Source of the DNA: Asticcacaulis sp. AC466
GTDB taxonomy: Bacteria; Pseudomonadota; Alphaproteobacteria; Caulobacterales; Caulobacteraceae
Assembly (NCBI RefSeq): GCF_000495815.1
Contig: NZ_AWGE01000014.1
Location: 62,001 to 126,000, forward strand
Direction: 5' to 3'
Length of the DNA: 64,000 nt
The translations under genes and the position numbers were made by a program. The notes below the pieces were generated by a model. It saw only the letters and a program-made list of their open reading frames with translations. It was not told where the DNA came from and made no database searches. This document shows, one piece after another, positions 36,529-45,022 of this stretch. Position 1 is the stretch's first letter. Each line of letters begins with the position of its first letter.

Positions 36529-36714
36529 TAGCCTTGGCTGATACGCTGGGCTGATCCCTTGGGGATTGATGGGGTTCGGACGCGAAAAGGGTTTGCGCCG
36601 GATGCGCCGGCGCTTTAAAGCTCGCCACACACAAAGTTTATCCCTCGTCCGGGCGAATTGTGCTTAGTCTGCATGACCGCAGGACGAACCCCGTACATCC
36701 ATCCGAGGCCCTAT

Positions 36715-36915
36715 ATGACCCCCGCAGAAATCACCAAGGTTCAGGATTACCTGTTCAGCACCTTCAAGACCCAGGGCCTTGAGCTCAAGCCGCGCAAGCA
36801 GAAGGATTCGGCCGAAGTCTATATCGGTGAAGATTTCATCGGCGTGGTCTATGTCGACGAAGACGAGGAAGGCTCCTACATCTTCGAAATGGCGATCCTC
36901 AAGGAAGACCTGTAA
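36715..36915 (+). CDS. DUF3126 family protein
   Basis: 66 residues, the normal size. TPAEITKVQDYLFSTFKTQG, KPRKQKDSAEVYIGEDFIGV and EDEEGSYIFEMAIL are the whole family signature. Function is unknown; it commonly lies next to cysE in alphaproteobacteria. GAGG is upstream of the ATG. Confidence 0.9.
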   Translation: MTPAEITKVQDYLFSTFKTQGLELKPRKQKDSAEVYIGEDFIGVVYVDEDEEGSYIFEMAILKEDL

Positions 36916-36946
36916 GCCGGGGCGCTTGCCGCCTAGATACAATTGA

Positions 36947-36981
36947 AAAAGCTCCGGGCGGATGTCCGGAGCTTTTCTTTT
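36947..36981 (+). terminator. Rho-independent terminator
   Basis: AAAAGCTCCGG (36947–36957) pairs with CCGGAGCTTTT (36966–36976), followed by CTTTT. It ends the cysE–DUF3126 unit. Confidence 0.8.
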
Positions 36982-37087
36982 GGCGGATATCCAACGTCAT
37001 GACCTTCGACTCATGACGTTGGCAAGGGCGACTGCCCGCCGCCGCCTGTGCGGCGAGCCATGCGGCGCCTGAGCTGAAAATATGGCC

Positions 37088-37657
37088 CTACATCTCGGCG
37101 TAAGGGTCGGCGTCCTTCTTGCGGCGGCGCTTGGCGACCGGGACCACGTCGGGCGGCGGCGGGGTGGCGGTGCGTTCGTATTCGGCGCGCGCCTTGCGCA
37201 CCTTGGCTTCGGCCTTGTGGACCTTGCGCAATTGCAGTTCTTCGCCCAGGGCCTGAACGATCTGCGAGAAGGTGGGCAGGAGTTGCGGGAAGCGGGTGGC
37301 GACGAAGCCGGCGACGATGGCCGCCACCGTGGCCAGCACAGGCGATACGGGTGACAGGGTATCGATAATGCGCGAAATGCTGCCGACCGATGAATTGGCG
37401 AAGGCTTCGTCGATCATCGACTGGCGGCGCTTTTTCTGGTTGTGCGGCAGGGCCTTGATGCCGAAATAGATGATCACCGGCAAAAGGAAGATACTGCCCA
37501 GGGCCAGCGGACCCCACAGTTCACCGAGAAGTTGGATAGCGATCTTGTGGATACCGATGCTGATCCAGATCAAACCCAGCATGGCCGAGGCCAGGATCAG
37601 CACCAGCCCGATCAGTGAGGATTTGAAATTTTCGAACTGGTGGGAAAAATTGAACAT
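37088..37657 (-). CDS. Hypothetical membrane protein with basic C-terminal tail
   Basis: 189 residues. Hydrophobic segments at about 15–40 and 50–70 and a weaker one near 110–130 (VSPVLATVAAIVAGFVATRF) predict two or three membrane helices. The last 60 residues are a charged, coiled-coil-like tail ending in KRRRKKDADPY. ATG 37657 has AGGA 6 bp upstream. No family is recognised and no gene is close enough to form an operon. Confidence 0.6.
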   Translation of the reverse strand: MFNFSHQFENFKSSLIGLVLILASAMLGLIWISIGIHKIAIQLLGELWGPLALGSIFLLPVIIYFGIKALPHNQKKRRQSMIDEAFANSSVGSISRIIDTLSPVSPVLATVAAIVAGFVATRFPQLLPTFSQIVQALGEELQLRKVHKAEAKVRKARAEYERTATPPPPDVVPVAKRRRKKDADPYAEM

Positions 37658-37798
37658 TTGGCATCCTGGGAATCTGATCACTTGGGCCGATCTAACGGCA
37701 CAAATATATAAAAGGACAATATGAATAAAGCCCCTTTATGTCGCACGAGGCCGCGTGGTAGACACGGCCAGGGATAAACGGGTGGATTTCAGGACGAC

Positions 37799-38077
37799 AT
37801 GCTGTTTCTTCAGGGCATATGGCATTCGGCCAAAGTCATCGGCGCAGGGCTGTACTGGCTTATGTCGCTGGGCTTCCTGTGGGGCGGGCTCATGCAGTGG
37901 GGCAAGGACCCTGTGCTGGGGCAAATCTGCGTCGGCTTCGTTATCTGCCTGTTCTGCCTGCGCATCGTGCTGGTGAAGCGGGTTGTGCCGGCGGCGGTGT
38001 TCAATGTCGCCGCCTGCCTGGTGTTTTTCGTCTTTATCGCCATTCTCCAGGCCAAGGGCATGACGGGCCAGGCGTGA
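37799..38077 (+). CDS. Small hypothetical membrane protein
   Basis: 92 residues with three hydrophobic segments (VIGAGLYWLMSLGFLWGGL, ICVGFVICLFCLRIVLV, AAVFNVAACLVFFVFIAIL). AGGA precedes the ATG. No known family. It is convergent with the aminotransferase at 38098. Confidence 0.55.
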   Translation: MLFLQGIWHSAKVIGAGLYWLMSLGFLWGGLMQWGKDPVLGQICVGFVICLFCLRIVLVKRVVPAAVFNVAACLVFFVFIAILQAKGMTGQA

Positions 38078-38097
38078 TTTGTACGGGCTGACCGGCG

Positions 38098-39426
38098 TTA
38101 AGCGGTTTCGTTCAGCGCGTCGCGGATGATCCCGACCGTCCGGTCGATATGCGATTTTTCGATGATCAGCGGCGGGGACAGGGCGATGATATCGCCGGTG
38201 ACGCGGATCAGCAGGCCTTTTTCAAAACACCGGTCGAAGACCTCAAGCGCACGGGCGGTCGGCGCGCCCGGCCTCGATTGCAGTTCGATGCCGCCGATGA
38301 GGCCGAGATTGCGGATATCGATGACGTGGGGCGCGTCGCGCAGCGAATGGACGGCCGCTTCCCAATAGGGCGCCATGGCGGCGGCGCGGGCAAACAGGTC
38401 CTCTTCGGCATAGACCGCTAGCGTGGCGATGCCGGCGGCGCAGGCCAGGGGATGGCCGGAATAGGTGTAGCCGTGGAACAGCTCGATCGGCGTATCGGCC
38501 GTCTGCATAAAGGTGTCGTAGATGCGGTTGGAGACGGCGACTCCGCCCATGGGCACGGTGGCGTTGGTGATGCCCTTGGCCATGCAGATCATGTCGGGCA
38601 TGACGCCGAAATAGTCGGTGGCGAAGGCTGCGCCCAGCCGCCCGAAACCGGTGATGACCTCATCGAAAATCAGCAGGATATCGTGTTTGTCGCACAGGGC
38701 GCGCAAGCGTTGCAAATAGCCCTTGGGCGGCACCAGAACGCCCGTCGATCCGGCCACGGGCTCGACGATCACGGCGGCGATAGTGGAGGCGTCGTGCAAG
38801 GCGACCAGCCGTTCCAGCGCGTCGGCCAGGTCGGCGCCATTGTCGGGTTCACCCTTGGCGAACAGGTTGCCGCCGACGCCATGGGTGTGCGGCAGATGAT
38901 CGACACCGGTCAGGAGCGAGCCGAAATACATGCGGTTGCGCACAATGCCGCCGACGCTGATGCCGCCAAAGCCCGTGCCGTGATAGGCGCGTTCGCGACC
39001 GATCAGGCGGGTCTTGCCGGCCTGGCCGCGATTGCGTTGATAGGCCAGCGCGATTTTGAGCGCCGTGTCGGCCGATTCCGAACCCGAATTGGTGAAGAAG
39101 ACGCGCTTCAGATCGCCGGGCAGTATACCGGCCAGCTTGTGCGCAAATTCGAAGGCGAGCGGATGGCTCATATTGAAGGTTGGGGCGAAATCCATGACGG
39201 CCGCCTGGGCCTGGATCGCTTCGGTGATCCTGGCCCGCCCGTGGCCGGCATTGACGCACCACAGCCCGGCGGTGGCGTCCAGAATTTCGCGGCCATCGAC
39301 ATCGCGGTAATGCATGTCGCGCGCACTGACCAACAGCTTCGGCCGCGCCTTGAACGCCTTGTTCGGCGTGAACGGCATCCAGAAGTTTTCGAGATGAATA
39401 TTTTCGGTCGAAGCGTGTGTGTTCAT
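38098..39426 (-). CDS. Omega-amino acid/polyamine:pyruvate aminotransferase
   Basis: 442 residues, class III PLP aminotransferase. GLWCVNAGHGRARITEAI, FTNSGSESADTALKIALAY, LLIFDEVITGFGRLGAAF and the PLP lysine in MICMAKGITNATVPMGG are seen. It is close to beta-alanine/omega-amino acid:pyruvate enzymes. It is divergent from the GntR regulator, and a TGTGATCACA site lies between them, which places it in the putrescine regulon. It may transaminate putrescine, cadaverine or GABA. ATG 39426 is chosen; a TTG six codons earlier is possible, and neither has a strong ribosome site. Confidence 0.85.
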   Translation of the reverse strand: MNTHASTENIHLENFWMPFTPNKAFKARPKLLVSARDMHYRDVDGREILDATAGLWCVNAGHGRARITEAIQAQAAVMDFAPTFNMSHPLAFEFAHKLAGILPGDLKRVFFTNSGSESADTALKIALAYQRNRGQAGKTRLIGRERAYHGTGFGGISVGGIVRNRMYFGSLLTGVDHLPHTHGVGGNLFAKGEPDNGADLADALERLVALHDASTIAAVIVEPVAGSTGVLVPPKGYLQRLRALCDKHDILLIFDEVITGFGRLGAAFATDYFGVMPDMICMAKGITNATVPMGGVAVSNRIYDTFMQTADTPIELFHGYTYSGHPLACAAGIATLAVYAEEDLFARAAAMAPYWEAAVHSLRDAPHVIDIRNLGLIGGIELQSRPGAPTARALEVFDRCFEKGLLIRVTGDIIALSPPLIIEKSHIDRTVGIIRDALNETA

Positions 39427-39516
39427 GTTCAGTTTACGTCGCAAGGCTTAACAGGGAGGTGCGGTTTCATTACGATTCCGGCACGATCTGTGCTAAGGTG
39501 AGTAGGGTTGCCGGAG

Positions 39517-39526
39517 TGTGATCACA
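39517..39526. promoter_or_regulatory. TGTGATCACA operator, site A
   Basis: Perfect palindrome in the divergent region between the aminotransferase and the GntR gene, 31 bp before the regulator start. It is the autoregulatory member of five identical sites. Confidence 0.75.
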
Positions 39527-39556
39527 AAAGCCTTCGGGCTGCAAGAGGTGGAGTGA

Positions 39557-40267
39557 ATGGTCGTCATCAGTCTGGATACCGCGTCAGGGGACGCCAAGAT
39601 GCACGACCAGGTGTATGACCGCCTGGCCGAGGCCCTGATTCAGGGCCAGATTCCGCCCCTGAAATCGGTGTCCCTGCGGTCGCTGGCGCAAGGTCTGGGC
39701 GTATCGCCCATGCCGGTGCGCGAGGCGGTGCGCCGCCTTATCGCGGAAAAGGCATTGGAGCTGCAACCGTCGAACAAGCGGTTGCGCGTGCCGGACCTGA
39801 CGGAAAAGCGATTGACCCAGTTGATGACGGCGCGCCAGTGGGTTGAGCCGGAGCTGGCCTTCCTGGCGACCGCGCGCATGACCCGCGACAGTATAAAGCG
39901 GCTGCGCGACGACGACGCCAAGCTGATGACTGCGCTTAGCAAGGGCGATGTGTCGGGCTATATGCAGGCCAATCAGGATTTCCATTTTTCGATCTATGCC
40001 CGCGCCGATGCCGACCTGTTCTATGATATGGCGCGGACCCTGTGGCTTCAGGTCGGGCCGTTCATGCGCGTCGTGTTCGGGCGCATGGGCACGGTCCATC
40101 TGCCAAAGGATCACCATCAGGAAATGATCGCCGCCTTTGAGCGCGGCGACGCCGAAGCGATCAAGGCATCGATGGCGGCCGATATCCACGAGGGCATGAA
40201 CCTGATGCTCGATGCCATCAAGGCCCAGGCCCAGGCTGAGCCGACCAAGCGGCGCAAGCGCGGATAG
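39557..40267 (+). CDS. GntR/FCD-family regulator of the polyamine island
   Basis: 236 residues. The winged helix (VSLRSLAQGLGVSPMPVREA, then VRRLIAEKALE) is followed by the all-helical FCD ligand-binding domain with its acidic and His residues (SIYARADADLFYDMARTLW; HHQEMIAAFERGDAEAI). It starts with GGAG upstream. FCD regulators bind short inverted repeats of the form TNGTNNNACNA and release on binding an acid metabolite. Its own promoter and four other promoters of the island carry TGTGATCACA, so I infer it is a repressor that responds to a putrescine breakdown product. Confidence 0.87.
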   Translation: MVVISLDTASGDAKMHDQVYDRLAEALIQGQIPPLKSVSLRSLAQGLGVSPMPVREAVRRLIAEKALELQPSNKRLRVPDLTEKRLTQLMTARQWVEPELAFLATARMTRDSIKRLRDDDAKLMTALSKGDVSGYMQANQDFHFSIYARADADLFYDMARTLWLQVGPFMRVVFGRMGTVHLPKDHHQEMIAAFERGDAEAIKASMAADIHEGMNLMLDAIKAQAQAEPTKRRKRG

Positions 40268-40322
40268 GGCGGAGGCGGCGCACCTTCATCGCTCCTCACG
40301 TAAACTCTACCGCGTCGGGGCC

Positions 40323-40363
40323 TTGACACCCGCATGACCGGCATTGTCTAATTGTGATCACAA
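40323..40363 (+). promoter_or_regulatory. Promoter with TGTGATCACA operator, site B
   Basis: TTGACA (40323–40328), 18 bp, then TCTAAT (40347–40352) make a good sigma-70-type promoter. TTGTGATCACAA (40352–40363) begins at the last base of the -10 box and covers the start point. Bound repressor would block initiation. The aldehyde dehydrogenase starts 18 bp downstream. Confidence 0.75.
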
Positions 40364-40380
40364 GATGCCTGAGGTGACCC

Positions 40381-41898
40381 ATGCCGACTTCTCCGCCGCT
40401 GACCCCCGCTGATACACTTTCAGGCGTTCTGGCCGCGATGGCGGCGATAGCCAAGCCCGATAAAGCCCTCATCGAAGGCATGGAGGTGGCGTCGGCCTCG
40501 CAACGGACCTTCGACAATTTGTCGTCGCGCGATGGCTCGCTTATCAACCGCATTGCCGCCTGCGACGCCGCCGATGTCGATGCCGCCGTCCATTCGGCGC
40601 GCACGGCGTTCGAGGATGGCCGTTGGCGCAACCTGGCCCCCAAGGCGCGCAAAGTCATCCTGCACCGGCTGGCCGACCTGATGAGCGCGCACGCGGAAAA
40701 TCTGGCCCTGCTGGAAAGCCTGGATACCGGCAAGCCGATCAGCGACGCCCGCGCCGTCGATATCCCGCTGGCCATCAATAGCACGCGCTATTATGCCGAA
40801 GCGATCGACAAGGTCTATGGCGAGGTCGCGCCTACGCCTGAGGACCGCCTGAGCTATGTCGTCCACGAACCGCTGGGCGTGATCGGCGCCATCGTGCCGT
40901 GGAACTTCCCGCTGCACATGGCGATGTGGAAGGTGGCGCCCGCCTTGGCCATGGGTAATTCCGTGGTGCTGAAACCGGCGGAAAATTCGTCGATGACGGC
41001 GCTCTATACCGCCGCCCTCGCGCTCGAAGCCGGTGTGCCGCCGGGCGTGTGGAATGTTGTCCCAGGGCTGGGCGGCGAGGCTGGTGAGGCGCTGGCCCTG
41101 CATATGGATGTCGATATGATCGCCTTTACCGGCTCCGGTCCGGTCGGGCGGATGCTGATGCGCGCCTCGGCCGACAGCAATCTCAAGCGGGTATCGCTGG
41201 AACTGGGCGGCAAAAGCCCGCAGATCGTTTTCGCCGACTGCGACGATCTGGACGGCGCGGCGGCCAATGCCGCCTGGGGCGTCTTCTACAATCAGGGTCA
41301 GGTGTGCACCGCGGCGTCGCGGCTGCTGGTCGAGGCCTCGATCAAGGACGTCTTCGTTGAAAAGGTCCTGGCCGTCGCTAGGTCCATCAAGGTCGGCGAC
41401 CCGTTCGATCCGGCCACGCGTTTCGGCGCCATGATTTCATCGCGCCAGATGCATACCGCGCTGGAATATATCGAACGCGGCCAGGCGGGCGGCGGTAAAC
41501 TGCTGATGGGCGGGCAGCAGGCGCGCGGCGACAGCGGCGGATTTTATGTCGAACCGGCCGTGCTCGATATCGCGCCCGACAACATACTGGCGCAGGAAGA
41601 GGTGTTCGGGCCGGTGCTCAGCGTCATGACCTTTACCGACGAAGCCGACGCCTATCGCATCGCCAATGACACCATCTACGGTCTGGCGTCCGGCGTCTGG
41701 ACCGCCAATATCGGCAAGGCTATGCGGGCCGCCAAGGCGCTCAAGGCCGGGCTGGTCTGGATCAATGGCTGGGACGCATGCGACATCACCTCGCCGTTCG
41801 GGGGCGTCAAGCAGTCGGGATTCGGGCGCGACCGCAGCCTGCATGCCCTGCACAAATATGCCGACCTCAAGGCGGTTTCCATCAGTTTCAAGGCGTAA
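40381..41898 (+). CDS. puuC: Aldehyde dehydrogenase (PuuC-like)
   Basis: 505 residues. VIGAIVPWNFPLHMAMWK, LELGGKSPQIVF (catalytic Glu region) and NQGQVCTAASRLLVE (catalytic Cys) are intact. It is closest in type to gamma-glutamyl-gamma-aminobutyraldehyde/4-guanidinobutyraldehyde dehydrogenases. Operator site B is directly upstream and the succinate-semialdehyde-type gene follows after 4 bp, so it is the first gene of a catabolic operon. Substrate assignment rests on context. Confidence 0.85.
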   Translation: MPTSPPLTPADTLSGVLAAMAAIAKPDKALIEGMEVASASQRTFDNLSSRDGSLINRIAACDAADVDAAVHSARTAFEDGRWRNLAPKARKVILHRLADLMSAHAENLALLESLDTGKPISDARAVDIPLAINSTRYYAEAIDKVYGEVAPTPEDRLSYVVHEPLGVIGAIVPWNFPLHMAMWKVAPALAMGNSVVLKPAENSSMTALYTAALALEAGVPPGVWNVVPGLGGEAGEALALHMDVDMIAFTGSGPVGRMLMRASADSNLKRVSLELGGKSPQIVFADCDDLDGAAANAAWGVFYNQGQVCTAASRLLVEASIKDVFVEKVLAVARSIKVGDPFDPATRFGAMISSRQMHTALEYIERGQAGGGKLLMGGQQARGDSGGFYVEPAVLDIAPDNILAQEEVFGPVLSVMTFTDEADAYRIANDTIYGLASGVWTANIGKAMRAAKALKAGLVWINGWDACDITSPFGGVKQSGFGRDRSLHALHKYADLKAVSISFKA

Positions 41899-41902
41899 TT
41901 TC

Positions 41903-43354
41903 ATGCAATTATCTTCCGCGCAAAAGGCCCTGCTGGGCGACTACATCCACGCTGACGCCGCGCCCGGCCGTTTTGCTGTTCTCAACCCAGCCGATGGCTC
42001 GACGCTCTGTTATGTCCAGAACCAGGGCGCGGCGGAGACCACCGCCGCAATCGCTGCGGCTGATGCCGCCTTTGCCGCCTGGTCCGGCCAGACGGCCAAG
42101 GCGCGCTCGATCATCCTGAAGAAATGGAACGAACTGGTTCTAGCCCATCTCGAAGACATGGCCATGCTGGTCACGTTGGAGCAGGGGCGACCGATCAAGG
42201 AAACGCGCGGCGAAGTGACATATGGCGCCTCCTTCATCGAATGGTTCGCCGAAGAGGCCAAGCGCGCCTATGGCCGCACCATTCCGGCCACCCTGCCGGG
42301 CAAGCATCTTCAGACGATCAAGCAGCCGGTCGGGGTGTGCGCCGCCATCACGCCATGGAATTTTCCGATTTCGATGATCACGCGCAAGGTGGCCCCCGCC
42401 CTGGCCGCGGGTTGCACCGTGGTTATCAAGCCGTCGGAAGAAACGCCGCTGTCGGCCCTGGCGCTGCTGAGCCTGGCGAAGCAGGCCGGTATGCCCGACG
42501 GCGTGATCAGCATGATTACCTCGACCACGGCGAAAGAGGTGGGCGAGGCGATGACGTCGGACCCCCGCGTCAAGAAGCTGAGCTTCACGGGCTCGACGCC
42601 GGTGGGCAAGCTGCTCTATGCCGCCTGCGCCCCCACCATGAAGAAGGTGTCGATGGAACTGGGCGGCAATGCGCCCTTCCTGGTGTTCGATGACGCCAAT
42701 ATCGACGACGCCGTCGAAGGGGTTCTGGCGTCGAAATATCGCAATTCGGGCCAGACCTGCGTCTGCGCCAATCGCATCCTGGTTCAGGCGGGTATTTATG
42801 ACCGCTTCGCCGAGGCTCTGGTCGCGCGGGTCAAGGCGATGAAGCTGGAGCCCGGCTGGAAAGAGGAGGCGCAACTTGGGCCGCTGATCAACCAGAAGGC
42901 CATCGACAAGGTGGTGCATCTGGTCGATGACGCGGTGGGGCATGGCGCCAAGGTGGCTACGGGCGGTCATGTCGATGGCCAGGGACCGCTGTTTTATCAG
43001 GCGTCGGTCCTGACGAATGTGACCGAGGACATGGAGATTTTCTCGACCGAAATCTTCGGCCCCGTAGCCCCCCTGTTCAAATTCGACAGCGAGGACGAGG
43101 CCATCCGCATGGCCAATGATACGCCGTTCGGTCTGGCGGCCTATGCCTATACGCGCGATATCGGCCGGGCCATGCGCGTGGCGTCGAAGCTGCAATATGG
43201 CATGGTCGGCATGAATGACGGCGTGATCTCGACCGAGGTGACGCCGTTCGGCGGCATCAAGGAATCCGGCATTGGCCGCGAAGGTGCGGTCGAGGGGCTG
43301 GAGGAATATCTCAGCGTCAAATATATTTCCTTTGGAGGCCTGGGTGCAATCTAG
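41903..43354 (+). CDS. gabD: Succinate-semialdehyde dehydrogenase (NADP-type)
   Basis: 483 residues. AAITPWNFPISMITRKVAPA, MELGGNAPFLVFDDAN and NSGQTCVCANRILVQ match GabD-type enzymes. It turns succinate semialdehyde to succinate, the last step from putrescine through GABA to the TCA cycle. It starts 4 bp after the previous stop; longer in-frame starts would lie inside puuC. A palindromic repeat separates it from the next gene. Confidence 0.87.
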   Translation: MQLSSAQKALLGDYIHADAAPGRFAVLNPADGSTLCYVQNQGAAETTAAIAAADAAFAAWSGQTAKARSIILKKWNELVLAHLEDMAMLVTLEQGRPIKETRGEVTYGASFIEWFAEEAKRAYGRTIPATLPGKHLQTIKQPVGVCAAITPWNFPISMITRKVAPALAAGCTVVIKPSEETPLSALALLSLAKQAGMPDGVISMITSTTAKEVGEAMTSDPRVKKLSFTGSTPVGKLLYAACAPTMKKVSMELGGNAPFLVFDDANIDDAVEGVLASKYRNSGQTCVCANRILVQAGIYDRFAEALVARVKAMKLEPGWKEEAQLGPLINQKAIDKVVHLVDDAVGHGAKVATGGHVDGQGPLFYQASVLTNVTEDMEIFSTEIFGPVAPLFKFDSEDEAIRMANDTPFGLAAYAYTRDIGRAMRVASKLQYGMVGMNDGVISTEVTPFGGIKESGIGREGAVEGLEEYLSVKYISFGGLGAI

Positions 43355-43393
43355 AGGTTTCAAGGAAGCGACGCAGCGTCAGACGTGCTTTTC

Positions 43394-43651
43394 CTTATAC
43401 CGCCCTGCTTGCGGGGCGGGGGACCGCACGAGACAGCGTTTACGCTGGCGAGATGTGGTGGTGGGGGCCTTGCTGCGCCAAACACCCAATAGCCAGTTGG
43501 TCTTTAGTGATGACCTATTCAACCTATTTTTAGACGCCCGTAAGGCCCCCACCACCACATCTTGCGCGATGGAAACGCAAGTATTTGAACATCTTCCGTC
43601 AATGCGACGCGCTTCGTGCGGTCCCCCGCCCCACACGTGGGGCGGTATAAG
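43394..43651. repeat. Nested palindromic intergenic element, copy 2
   Basis: 258 bp. Terminal inverted repeats are CTTATACCGCCC (43394–43405) and GGGCGGTATAAG (43640–43651). The inner pair is a perfect 21-bp dyad (43451–43471 and 43542–43562) that contains the AGATGTGGTGGTGGGG of copy 1. GACCGCACGAGAC and CGCTTCGTGCGG are conserved in the same places. The outer ends differ from copy 1 but have compensating changes, so secondary structure is kept. It fills nearly the whole 333-bp gap in the catabolic operon. Confidence 0.75.
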
Positions 43652-43687
43652 AGGGCAGGCCATTGGCCTGTTCAGTGGGGGTCGGGT

Positions 43688-45022
43688 TTGAGCACGCTGC
43701 ACGACTTCATCGCCGAACACCGCGAGATATTCGCATCCGCGCATCCGCAATCGCGGCGGCTGGCCGAGGCGGGGAGCGCGTGGCGTGGCGGCGTGCCCAT
43801 GCACTGGATGCGCGATTGGGCGACGCCTTTTCCGATCTATGTGGCGTCGGCGCACGACGCGACCCTGATCGATGCCGATGGCGTGGCCTATGACGATTTT
43901 TGCCTCGGCGATACGCCATCCATGTTCGGCCACGCCCGTCCTGAACTGGCGGCAGCGGTGGCGCGTCAGGCGGGGGAGGGCGTCAGCTTCATGCTGCCGA
44001 CCGCGCGCTCCAATGCGGTAGGCGAGTTGCTGCGCCGACGGTTCGGCATGGCGCAATGGCAGGTGGCGACCACGGCGTCGGACGCCAACCGCGCCGTCAT
44101 CCGCTGGGCGCGCGCCATTACCGGCCGCGACCAGATCCTGATTTTCGACGGCTGTTATCACGGTATGGTCGATGACTGCTTCGTGGCGCTGAAGGACGGC
44201 AAGCCGGTCAACAAGGCGGGGCTGATCGGCCAGGTCGTCGACCAGACGCGCACCACCCGCGTCATCCCGTTCAACGATATGGCGGCGCTTGAAGACGCGC
44301 TGAAAACCGGCGATGTCGCCGCCGTGCTGGCTGAGCCGGTGATGACCAATTGCGGCATGATCGCGCCGTCGCCCGGGTATCATGCGCGTTTGCGCGAACT
44401 GACGCAGCACCATGGCACCTTGCTGATCATGGATGAGACCCACACCCTGTCGTCAGGGCCGGCGGGCTATTGCGGCGTTCACGGCCTCAGCCCGGACATG
44501 TTCGTGGTGGGCAAGGCGATTGCCGGGGGCATACCTGCCGCCGTGTGGGGCGTGACCGCAGAGGTCGCCGCGCGCATGGACGCCGCTCAGGCGCGGATCG
44601 GGCCGGGGCAATCGGGCATCGGCACCACCTTGTCGGGCAATGCCCTGGTCATGGCGGCGATCGAAACCATGCTGACCGAGGTTATGACGGACGCCGCCTA
44701 TGCCCATATGCTGGACGGCGCGGCGCGGCTGGTCGATGGCCTGCGGGCAGTCATTGCCGACAAGGCCTTGCCATGGAGCGTGGCCCATGTCGGGGCGCGG
44801 GCCGAGCTGATCTTCGCGCCCGAAGCGCCGCAAAACGCCGCCGACATGCGCGCGGTGCTGGACCACGACATGCTGGAAGCGTTTCATCTCTATCTGATCA
44901 ATCAAGGCGTATTGATTGCGCCTTTCCACAATATGATGCTTATCTCACCGCGGACCGGATTCGACGCTATTGACCGGTTGGTCGCGGCGGTGGCGCAATT
45001 TTCTGAGGACCTACCCAAATGA
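43688..45022 (+). CDS. Class III aminotransferase, glutamate-1-semialdehyde-mutase-like
   Basis: 444 residues. DDFCLGDTPSMFGHARPELA, IFDGCYHGMVDD, LLIMDETHTLSSGPAGY and the PLP lysine in MFVVGKAIAGGIPAAVWG resemble the GSA aminomutase/aspartate aminotransferase-family branch rather than SpuC. TTG 43688 follows a G-rich ribosome site; no better in-frame start is seen. Its stop overlaps the next gene as ATGA, coupling it to a glutamine-synthetase-like gene. It probably acts on an amine or amino acid in this pathway, but the substrate is unknown. Confidence 0.75.
   Translation: MSTLHDFIAEHREIFASAHPQSRRLAEAGSAWRGGVPMHWMRDWATPFPIYVASAHDATLIDADGVAYDDFCLGDTPSMFGHARPELAAAVARQAGEGVSFMLPTARSNAVGELLRRRFGMAQWQVATTASDANRAVIRWARAITGRDQILIFDGCYHGMVDDCFVALKDGKPVNKAGLIGQVVDQTRTTRVIPFNDMAALEDALKTGDVAAVLAEPVMTNCGMIAPSPGYHARLRELTQHHGTLLIMDETHTLSSGPAGYCGVHGLSPDMFVVGKAIAGGIPAAVWGVTAEVAARMDAAQARIGPGQSGIGTTLSGNALVMAAIETMLTEVMTDAAYAHMLDGAARLVDGLRAVIADKALPWSVAHVGARAELIFAPEAPQNAADMRAVLDHDMLEAFHLYLINQGVLIAPFHNMMLISPRTGFDAIDRLVAAVAQFSEDLPK

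Noticed and set aside
39517-39526. TGTGATCACA as a CRP (cAMP receptor) site
   Set aside because: CRP sites are TGTGA-N6-TCACA; here the two half-sites abut with no spacer, and the copies are limited to amine genes next to a GntR regulator.
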